Below are positions 56,890 through 64,000 of a DNA stretch of 64,000 nucleotides, piece after piece. Each line of letters begins with the position of its first letter. Within the stretch, counting starts at the first letter, position 1. Under the pieces are notes generated by a model, which saw only the letters and a list, made by a program, of their open reading frames with translations, did no database searches and was not told the DNA's origin. The translations under genes and the position numbers were made by a program. Source of the DNA: Scylla paramamosain (taxonomy: Eukaryota; Arthropoda; Malacostraca; Decapoda; Portunidae); the NCBI RefSeq assembly GCF_035594125.1, contig NC_087151.1:16115001-16179000 (forward strand), read 5' to 3'.

Positions 56890-58931
56890 TTCAGGTAAGG
56901 AATGACTTTGAAGCGGGTCAGCTTCATAAGTTTATTGGTGAATGGTGCAAACTTACTAGTGATCCTTTCATTTTGGACATTGTTAAACATTGCCATCTTG
57001 AGATTGATGAACAGAACATTACTCATTTATTTTCTGAGGAAGTGGAATACAAATTTAGTGATGAGGAGAAAGTTATTATGACTAATGAAATAGATAAATT
57101 GTTGAGCCAGAAGGTTATCAAAGAGACTCACAGACAGGTGGGCCAGATTATTTCACCAGTTTTCTTGAGAGAGAAAAAAGAGGGTGGCTACAGGTTGGTG
57201 CTTAATTTGAAGAAACTCAACAAATTCATGAATTACATCCATTTCAAAATGGAAAATTTTGAGCAGGCAATTAGGCTAATCAGTTCAGGCACTTTCATGG
57301 CTTCGGTGGATCTGAAGCATGCTTATTATTCAGTCAAAATTGCAGAGGAGCAGCAAAAATACCTTTGTTTTAAATGGGCAGGGAAGATATACCAATTCAC
57401 TTGCCTTCCTAATGGTGCTTCTGCAGGTCCTCGTCTTTTCACTAAACTTTTGAAGCCGATTTTTTCTTTTTTGAGATTGAAAGGCTACACCATTACTTCC
57501 TTTATAGATGATACTCTTATGTGTAGCAAGTCAGTTGAGGATTGTGTTGCTTGTTTAAAGGATACTGTGGAAATTTTGCAAAATGTGGGGTTTTGTATTA
57601 ATGTGGACAAGTCAGTTTTGGTGCCTACAAAACGCATAGAATATCTTGGTAACATCATCGATTCTGAAGCCATGACTGTCACACTCCCTGCTCGTAGAGT
57701 GAAGAAGATTGTGGAAAGTTGTTCATCCTTGGCCAGTAGAAATAAGGCAAAGATCAGAGAGGTAGCTCGGGTAGTTGGCATGTTGGTAGCTGCCATTCCA
57801 GCCGTTGAATTAGGTAAGCTCCATTACAGAATTTTAGAAAAGGCCAAAATTGTTGCATTAAAGGTAGGAAAGGGCAACTTTGACAAATTTATGACTATCT
57901 CAAAGGAAATGAAAATGGAGCTGAGTTGGTGGATCTCTGAAGTAGGTACGCAAGTTCGGAAAATTATTCGGACTGCTCCTTCTGTTGAAGTTTTTACTGA
58001 TGCCTCAGATTTAGGTTGGGGTGGTTGTGTATTAAAGCATTCCACCAATGGTAAATGGACAACAGAAGAAAGTTGCCTACACATTAATGCAAGGGAACTC
58101 AAGGGCATCTTGTTTACCCTTCAATCTTTTGCTTACTTGCTTAAAGGCTGCCATGTTAAAGTTATGTGTGATAATACCACAGCCATTGCTTATGTTAATG
58201 AGATGGGTGGAACTAAATCACTAGTGTGTAACTCTATCTGCATTGATATCTGGAATTGGTGTATTTCCAATGACATCTGGATTACTTGTGCACACATACC
58301 AGGAAAGAAGAATGTGTTGGCGGATGAAGCCTCTTGTAATTTTAATGACAAACATGAATGGAAACTTAATCCAAAGATTTTAAAAGAGTTGTGTGTAGTT
58401 TTTGGAACTCCCTCCATTGACTTATTTGCTTCTCGCTTAAACAAGCAAATAGATTGTTTTTGCTCGTGGAGACCTGATCCTGAAGCAAAGCATGTGGATG
58501 CGTTCACATTAAATTGGGCCAGTTTTGATCTGATTTACCTTTTCCCACCATTTTCTCTCATTACTAGGTGTCTACAGAAAATGAGGGAGGAGAGAGCCAA
58601 GGGGTGGATGGTTGTTCCAATGTGGAATTCCCAACCTTGGATGGGCCCTCTTCTGCAAATGTTGATCAAGGCCCCCAGGCTCATCACTCAGAAAACAAAT
58701 GTACTACGACATCCCTCATCAGCGGAAGAACACCCGATTATGACCCACACCCAATTGATGGCATGTCTTTTGTCAGGCAACAACTTAGAGGGAGAGGTGT
58801 ATCGTCAGAAGGTACAGAGATTATCTTGGCATCGTGGAGACCAGGTACGATGTGGCAATATAGACCACACATTAAAAGATGGTCATCATTTTGTGATAGA
58901 TGGAATATCAATCCCTCTACTCCGTCTGTAA
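56853..58931 (+). CDS. DIRS-2 Pol: reverse transcriptase, RNase H, methyltransferase-like
   Basis: An intact 692-codon frame, entered by -1 frameshift from gag. About 40 codons in, TSDPFILDIVKHCHLEI begins the DIRS RT. RT motifs: ASVDLKHAYYSV (motif A, coded near 57300-57335), CLPNGASAGPRLFTKL (motif B) and FIDDTLMC (catalytic Asp pair, about 57501-57512). RNase H: VEVFTDASDLGWGG (Asp), INARELKGIL (Glu), MCDNTTAIAYVNEM (Asp) and VLADEAS. The following methyltransferase-like domain shows FGTPSIDLFASRLN, DPEAKHVDAFTLNW, LFPPFSLI and VVPMWNSQPW. It acts in cytoplasmic or nuclear RNPs to copy element RNA to DNA. The last 360 bases overlap the recombinase frame. Confidence 0.93.
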   Translation, partial: PKGPGTLQSPAVIQVRNDFEAGQLHKFIGEWCKLTSDPFILDIVKHCHLEIDEQNITHLFSEEVEYKFSDEEKVIMTNEIDKLLSQKVIKETHRQVGQIISPVFLREKKEGGYRLVLNLKKLNKFMNYIHFKMENFEQAIRLISSGTFMASVDLKHAYYSVKIAEEQQKYLCFKWAGKIYQFTCLPNGASAGPRLFTKLLKPIFSFLRLKGYTITSFIDDTLMCSKSVEDCVACLKDTVEILQNVGFCINVDKSVLVPTKRIEYLGNIIDSEAMTVTLPARRVKKIVESCSSLASRNKAKIREVARVVGMLVAAIPAVELGKLHYRILEKAKIVALKVGKGNFDKFMTISKEMKMELSWWISEVGTQVRKIIRTAPSVEVFTDASDLGWGGCVLKHSTNGKWTTEESCLHINARELKGILFTLQSFAYLLKGCHVKVMCDNTTAIAYVNEMGGTKSLVCNSICIDIWNWCISNDIWITCAHIPGKKNVLADEASCNFNDKHEWKLNPKILKELCVVFGTPSIDLFASRLNKQIDCFCSWRPDPEAKHVDAFTLNWASFDLIYLFPPFSLITRCLQKMREERAKGWMVVPMWNSQPWMGPLLQMLIKAPRLITQKTNVLRHPSSAEEHPIMTHTQLMACLLSGNNLEGEVYRQKVQRLSWHRGDQVRCGNIDHTLKDGHHFVIDGISIPLLRL

Positions 58932-59755
58932 TTAGTGTTTTGAATTTCCTTTCGGAGACATTTCATAGAGGGGTGGGGTATGAGTCTGTTAACACAGCAA
59001 GAGGTGCTCTCTCTGCTTTAGGCATTACGTTGGAAGGATGTAGAGCTGGGAATCATCCACTTATCAATAGGTTTATGCGTGGTGTCTTTAACTTGAGACC
59101 CTCTTGCCCCAGGTATGCTGAAACCTGGGATGTGCAGCCAGTATTGCAGAAGCTGAGGTCCATGAGCCCATTACAAGACCTATCTTTGAAATCTTTAACT
59201 TTGAAATTGGTGATGCTTATGGCATTGACTTAAGCTGCAAGAGTACAGACCTTACATTTATTATTGTATTCCAATGCTATTGTTGGTAACAATTCTGTAT
59301 CTCTTTTGTTAGGGGGCAACATTAAGCAGTGTCGTCCAAAGTTTAATGTGAGAATGCTTAAGTTTCATGCTTATTTACCTGATTCTAGAATGTGTGTTGT
59401 AAATACCTTGAAGGAATATATTAACAGAACGGAGAATCTGAGAAAGGAATTTGGGAAGGATAATGGGAAACTCCTCATCAGTGTGGTGAAGCCACATAAA
59501 AGTGCTTCCAAAGATACAGTGGCAAGGTGGATTAAAACAGTTTTTGTCGACTGTGGTATCAATACTAAGAAATTCACGGCTGGCAGTGTTCGACCAGCCT
59601 CTGCTTCCAAGGCCAAAGCCATGGATGTCCCAGTTAACATTATCTTATCTAAGGCAGGTTGGACTCAGGAGACAACCTTTGCTAAACACTATAATAAGGA
59701 GATCACTCAGGTTTCAGATTTTTTTCAAGAGGCCATAGTGGATTCTGTATTGTAA
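58568..59755 (+). pseudogene. DIRS-2 tyrosine recombinase with a single nonsense codon
   Basis: A frame of 396 codons broken only by TAA at 59231-59233. The N-terminal part has QQLRGRGVSSEGTEIILAS, RPHIKRWSSFC, VNTARGALSALG and FMRGVFNLR (DNA-binding core). The catalytic part has ALT-stop-AARVQTLHLL (box I Arg), KPHKSASKDTVARW, AGSVRPASASKAK (box II Arg) and AKHYNKEI (Tyr nucleophile). DIRS-1 has CAA (Gln) at the stop position, so one C-to-T change explains it. The frame starts after TAG|GTG, preceded by a pyrimidine tract ('attttctctcattactag') that looks like a splice acceptor, and no ATG is conserved at the start. The product would integrate circular DNA. Confidence 0.9.
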
Positions 59756-59979
59756 TATTAACAGGTTTCTCTATTCATTTGCGTTGGATCTCAATTGACA
59801 TATTTTGTTTGTTTTATACATGTACTATATGTTTTTGTAAGGGACATATCTGTTAAAGGAGGAGGATTTTTCATACAATGAAGTTGGGATACATATTTAG
59901 TTTGTTTAATTTTCAATCACTCACTTGGAGAACGTTAAGGATTGTGTAGTTCTGAGAGTACACCCACATGGCTTTAAAA

Positions 59980-60355
59980 TCTCATGTGGAGCCTCTCCAG
60001 CAATAGCGGTGGGTTGCTGAAGTAAAATTATAGAAGTACATGAGACTTACCATGGGTCAGTTGAAATGTGCTTCGGATTTTGCGAAGCAAGCCACTGCTG
60101 CTGGAGAGAGCTTTCACATGCCCACCACTCCCACCCTTCGGAAAGATGGGCTTTTGACTTTGTGTTTCTCTTTCCGACGGGCATTTTTCGGGAACTTGTG
60201 GCATGTGGGTGGCTCTCAGCTCTTTAAAGTCTGTCGGTACCTTGATCTTTGTGTATCTCATGTGAAAGCTCTCTCCAGCAGCGGTGGCTTGCTTCGCAAA
60301 ATCCGAAGCACATTTCAACTGACCCATGGTAAGTCTCATGTACTTCTATAATTTT
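59980..60355. repeat. DIRS-2 right terminus: short ITR, second inverted repeat, ICR
   Basis: Right ITR 59980-60031; second inverted repeat arms 60024-60120 and 60259-60355 (97 bp each); spacer 60121-60258. The spacer holds complements of sequence inside the left ITR (GTCGGTACCTTGATC block) and inside the right ITR (CATGTGGGTG), separated by 'ctttaaagtc', the same octamer-plus seen in DIRS-1. The inner part of the long arm (CTGCTGGAGAG...CACATG) resembles the short ITR. The right long arm contains CATG|GTAAGT, a donor-like site also present in DIRS-1 (41090-41100). Confidence 0.82.
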
Positions 60356-60460
60356 GTGCTGGTGGTGGTGGAGGTGGTATGCGATTGTGACAGCAAAATT
60401 TTGTAACTGGTGTGTGGAAGGAGCAGCCAGGGCCAGATAGGTGAGGCAGCTATAGTTAAT

Positions 60461-60590
60461 GTGTATGAAGCCAGTGATTGAAAAGGTATAATTATAAGTT
60501 AACTTATATGAAGCCAGTGATTGAAAAGGTATAATTATAAGTTAACTTGTTTGAAGCCAGAGATGGAAGAGGAATAATAATAAGTTAGAT
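60461..60590. repeat. Minisatellite, three ~43-bp units
   Basis: Three tandem units of 'gaagccag-gat-gaa-aggtataattataagttaactt', the third diverged. Bases 60591-62059 show no gene. Around 60850-60950 a short open stretch (RERVFRDWLDPLNVY) is too little to assign, and AATAAA occurs near 61616. Confidence 0.85.
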
Positions 60591-62059
60591 ACACTGATGG
60601 TTCTGGATTAACTAAAGTTAAAATTTTTTCAATATAATGACCAATATTACTTAAGTTGCATTACTCCTGACAAAAGTTATTGTTTTTTACAAGTTACTAA
60701 AATTTTTGTAACTAACATTGCATTTTAAACTGCCTTTAAGCATCATATATAATCTTTAATCTTGTTCTTTATAAACATTACAATCTGCTAAACATAAAAA
60801 AATAAAATAATAACATTCTTGCTGATAAAAGTAACTTTTTCAGCCTTCATGGAATTCCTGTGGATCATGAAACATGACAGGGTGTGCAGGGAAAGGGTCT
60901 TCAGAGATTGGCTTGATCCACTGAATGTCTACCTCACTGTTACCGCCGAGCAGGTGTAAAACCACTGAGCGAATGAAAGTTGTTGTTGAGCATGTGTATG
61001 CTAAATAATAAGATATGTGTTATGAGAGTTGAAGTGAACTAGTATATGGAGCATGGGTAACACTAAAGAAACTAAGTTATTGGAGTAGAGATTATGGAAA
61101 CTGAATTCATTATAGTACTTAATCACAGTAGTGAAGATGTGTGAGAGGAACTAGCTGTGGAGAGCTTAGCTGCAGAGAGGTAGTGAGAGTTGTGTTTACG
61201 TAGTAAAGTTGATGACATGGCGCGAAGGGTAGATAAAACACAGAGGGATCTCTGTTGAGGAATGAGTCACCCAGAAACTATTGCTGACCTAAGGGTAAGA
61301 CGGGCAGGCGTGAGGTGCCGAGGGCCAGCAGGAACGAAGCCTGGAGAGACAGATTCCTTTGTACCGCCACCGAGTTAGGGTGTGACTACCCCAGAAAAGA
61401 TCGGAGCTCTACAATACAGACGCATGTGTTGCTTGGTGACAGGCCTCCTTAAGACCCCAAACATGTGAGTTCCACATCTGTATTACGAGGGGTTGATTGC
61501 CCTAATTAGCATAATTCATAATTAGTGATACATTATGTTGATACAGTATGTAATAGTTTGTAGTGCTATAAACGTCTTATGTTTATTATGTATGTCTTCA
61601 GGTTTGACCGAATGGAATAAACGATTTGCGTCACCGTGTGGGTCTAAAATCCTTTAGCTGCCTCTGGGCAGCTACACTCACCATGAAATCCTACACCTTT
61701 TGACTCCTTGCTGAGTAACCTTTCATTTATATCTGTGTATTCATTTTCATTTTATGTGTATGAAACTTCAAAACTACTATGTTCTTCATTTATCAAATTA
61801 TATTACCAGGTTACCTTTAGTGGTAATGCAGTACGAAATTGGTGCTTTGGCCATGAGTGACGCCTGCATGTGACCAGTGGGTTAACCACACTCTACTAAC
61901 AAGTGAGTATCAGCTTTGGTGCTTCTTATAACATTGAGCACTGATACTTAAGCATATTACACATGTCTTCATGCAAGTAGAAAACTATTGAACATTTCAC
62001 TTATGATTACTGAGGAATAATGATGTGAGGCACATACACTTCATGTACAGTAGCAGTGT

Positions 62060-62377
62060 TTGTGTGTGTGTGTGTGTGTGTATTTACCTAGTCGTATTTA
62101 CCTAGTTGTATAGTACAGGGTCCGAGCCAAAGCTCAATTAGTCCTGTCTCCATACCCGAATTTGTCCAATCTCTCTTTAAACATGTGCACACTCTTTGCT
62201 GCAACCACCTCTTCTTTTAAGTTATTCCATATTTCAACCGTTCGATGCGGAAAGCTGTATTTCTTAATATCTCCCAAACAATGACTCTTCTTTAATTTCT
62301 TCATATGTCCCCTTGTACGTCTATCTCCTTCCTCCACTTTTACAACTAGGTCATCTCTGTCTATCTTCTCCATGCCA

Positions 62378-62449
<72 letters not shown>

Positions 62450-62470
62450 ATGTCTGTGTGTGTGTGTTAT
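62060..62470 (-). mobile_element. LINE-A 3' fragment between two (TG)n tracts
   Basis: Minus-strand LINE-A copy (62382-62082) encoding MEKIDRDDLVVKVEEGDRR, HMKKLKKSHCLGDIKKYSFP and KSVHMFKERLDKFGYGD. Its 3' leader is 'aactaggtaaatacgactaggtaaata' followed by (CA)n on the minus strand (62081-62060). Its truncated 5' end at 62382 abuts a second (CA)n on the minus strand, seen as (TG)n at 62384-62470. Bases 62471-63072 hold only short CCTAA-like scraps. Confidence 0.85.
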
Positions 62471-63072
62471 TGTGACAGATAATAAATTAATCCAACACCT
62501 AACCTAACCCAACCCAGTCATCTCACTCCCTTGCAGAGAATATAATAAATTTTTTTTTGCACTCAGACTAACTTAACCCATCACCACATTGTCCAAGTAA
62601 CTGGAATTTAACTTGTCTTTTTGCATTAAACTTAATAACCTCATCTAGACACTCTATAGTCCCTTGCTGAGGGTACATACAATTTAACAAATCCTGAATT
62701 CGACCCAACTTAACCAAGTCATCTCACAGCTGCTTGAAGGGAGTTATTAGATTTTAATAAATCTAATTGCATTCAACCTAACTCAGCTATCCTCATAGCT
62801 GCTTGCAGGGATAAGTAGAATTTTGCAAATAATTTTGCACTAAGCAGAAACTAGTGTGTCATCCAGTTATTCTGATAGAGCTGCTCTTGCTTTCCTTGGC
62901 TTGGTTGGATTGCCCGCTTCATTGTTGTATTGACATCCCTGGGTTCCTAGAGTCTGAACTTGCCTCACGTACAGCTTACCTAATTGAGCTTACTTAATCG
63001 AGGGATAGTGGGGAAATAAGAACACTTCTTGTTGTGATCCTCACTTCTAAAGACTGTGTGCCAATTACTGTT

Positions 63073-63205
63073 TGTGAGGGTTGTCACCAGGAGGCGACTG
63101 TGGTGTAAAGAGTAGCATGTCTGCCCAGCAAATGGAAGGTCTCAGGTTTGATTCCTGGGCAGTGCTTGCCTTTTCTGGTGAACCCCCTACTCTAACATGG
63201 TGTAG
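63073..63205 (+). mobile_element. tRNA-like SINE head, copy 1
   Basis: Contains an A-box-like TGGTGTAAAGAGTAGCATG near 63100 and a B-box-like GGTTTGATTCC at 63145-63155, spaced as in a tRNA promoter. It is followed by 'tgcttgcctttt' and 'gaaccccctactctaacat'. The B box has one change from GGTTCGA. The same unit recurs 235 bp downstream. No clean cloverleaf with an anticodon can be drawn, so it is a tRNA-derived SINE and not a tRNA gene. Confidence 0.6.
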
Positions 63206-63307
63206 TGAGTAGGATCCAGGGACCAATTCACATTACCTGGACTGGCCTACCATCTCCAGCCTGTGGGAGGCTAAGAGGAGTCGGGGGCCTGGGGGGCGGG
63301 GTGGGAT

Positions 63308-63438
63308 GTGAGGGTTGTCATCAGGAGACGACTGTGGTATAATGGGTAGCACGTCTGCCTGGCAAGTGGAAGGTCTTGGGTTCGATTCTCAGGTGGTGCC
63401 TGCCTTTTCCGATGAACCCCCTAATCTAACACTGTTCA
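63308..63438 (+). mobile_element. tRNA-like SINE head, copy 2
   Basis: Near-identical layout to copy 1, with an A box TGGTATAATGGGTAGCACG near 63333 and a perfect B box GGTTCGATTCT at 63379-63389. It is followed by 'gaaccccctaatctaacac'. It runs directly into the 3' end of a minus-strand LINE at about 63440. The interval between copies (63206-63307) is the body of copy 1 with a GGGGGCCTGGGGGGCGGGG tract. Confidence 0.62.
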
Positions 63439-63439
63439 A

Positions 63440-64000
63440 GTCCCTTGTGTCTATCGTATTGTGCTTTGAATGTGGCAATTGATGATGCAATTACTACACT
63501 CTCTGGGAGTGCATTCCAGTCATTTACTACAAACCAGTTTCCTTTGAGTGTTGTTCTCCAGTGTGTAGGCTTGGTGAGCTTGAGGGAGTGGCCTCTCAGG
63601 TTGTTGATGTTAAAGCTGAAGAAGTTTGAGAAGAGGATGTCATCATATCCATATCTTGAACACCTGAATCATATCCCCTCTGGTTTGCCTGTTCTGTAGC
63701 GTCTGAAGTCCCAGGTGTTAGCACCTCTCCTCGTATGGCATCTGGGACAGTTCAGGGGCAAGCTTTCTCGTCCTTTGCTGCACCTTCTAAAGAGGCTGGA
63801 TGTCCTGCACCAGGTGTGGAGACCAGGATTGGACACCATAGTTCAGGACTGGGTGGAACAAGGAAAGATGTAGTGGCACCAGGATCTTCCTACTCAGAGT
63901 GTTGAAGTTCCTTTAAATTATCCCCTTAGTAGTTACCTCTGCAAAATGGGCAGATGACTTTAGGTCACTAGAGAATATTATCCCTAGGTCTTTTTCCTGT
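63440..64000 (-). mobile_element. LINE-E 3' coding fragment (continues past the window)
   Basis: On the minus strand this encodes degraded C-terminal LINE blocks: EKDLGIIFSSDLK at the right edge, then an RR-GA-TWDFRRYRTG region, RYGYDDILFSNFF, LRGHSLKLTKPTH and FVVNDWNALPESVIASS-IATFKAQ. These resemble CR1/Rex1-type RT C-termini and differ from LINE-A to D. There are stops and frameshifts. The element enters from beyond position 64000. Confidence 0.65.

Larger units (their letters stand above)
55105..60355 (+). mobile_element. DIRS-2: nearly intact DIRS1-like retrotransposon
   Basis: A 5.25-kb element with 52-bp inverted repeats (55105-55156 and 59980-60031, no mismatch seen), gag, a pol ORF with RT, RNase H and methyltransferase-like domains, a tyrosine recombinase, and a right end with internal complementary region. 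Gag and pol are open throughout. The recombinase has a single nonsense codon. It lacks protease and DDE integrase, as expected for tyrosine-recombinase retroelements, which integrate by recombination of circular DNA without a target duplication. Confidence 0.95.

Noticed and set aside
60028..60351. Two 103-codon frames on opposite strands with identical N- and C-terminal sequences
   Set aside because: They arise because the DIRS-2 right end is an inverted repeat; not a gene.
60850..60950. Possible HARBI1-like N-terminal fragment (RERVFRDWLDPLNVY)
   Set aside because: About 35 codons with no catalytic motif; too short to support.
62505..62800. TTAGG-like telomeric motifs ('cctaacctaaccc')
   Set aside because: Only a few scattered units and no tandem array, so not a telomeric or subtelomeric repeat.
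63073..63438. Functional tRNA genes
   Set aside because: A and B boxes are present, but acceptor and anticodon stems do not pair cleanly and the units are followed by a shared non-tRNA body.

Overview
This window looks like intergenic or intronic DNA from an animal with a large, repeat-rich genome, most likely a decapod crustacean. Four things suggest this. There is one convincing spliced host exon (selenocysteine lyase, 1324-1597, minus strand). There are very long (CT)n, (CA)n and (TA)n tracts. There are two DIRS1-like tyrosine-recombinase retrotransposons, a group common in decapods. The LINE families are of types I associate with decapod assemblies. The taxon is inferred; nothing in the sequence proves it.

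Layout. 1-2500: host exon, a dispersed repeat with a CT tail, purine-rich satellite and LINE-A scraps. 2675-10885: degenerate LINE-B and LINE-A copies on the plus strand. 10886-14257: mostly unassigned, with a 484-bp A/(TA)/T palindrome and a small CpG-richer patch that may hold first exons. 14258-17535: a tandem segmental duplication in which one unit carries a 768-bp TIR element and a palindrome, and the other unit keeps the empty sites. 17714-29690: three head-to-tail minus-strand copies of a CR1-like LINE (LINE-C, with an ORF1 combining a PHD finger and an SGNH esterase). The leftmost copy is split by LINE-D. 29925-42900: LINE-B pieces around a nest in which a TIR element sits in LINE-B, DIRS-1 sits in the TIR element, and a TTAA-flanked transposon with an open transposase gene sits in DIRS-1. 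42900-45600: a decayed MULE/SWIM-type transposase and CT tracts. 45775-51620: two head-to-tail LINE-A copies. 52354-54812: a possible terminal exon and LINE-B. 55105-60355: DIRS-2, nearly intact. 60356-64000: minisatellite, LINE-A tail, two tRNA-like SINE heads and a 3' LINE fragment.

Main points. (1) Both DIRS elements carry the same A_AAA_AAC heptamer near the end of gag, in the zero frame, with a G/C stem 10 nt downstream and an open -1 frame running into reverse transcriptase. This points to programmed -1 frameshifting. (2) In both elements the internal complementary region lies outside the short inverted repeat and is bracketed by a second ~97-bp inverted repeat. (3) 5'-truncated LINE-A copies repeatedly begin exactly at the edge of a (CA)n tract, and LINE-C copies begin at or near the hexamer tail of the preceding copy. 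Both suggest insertion into the microsatellite-like tails of older copies. (4) The nested insertions give a relative order of events, several of them supported by target-site duplications or empty sites.
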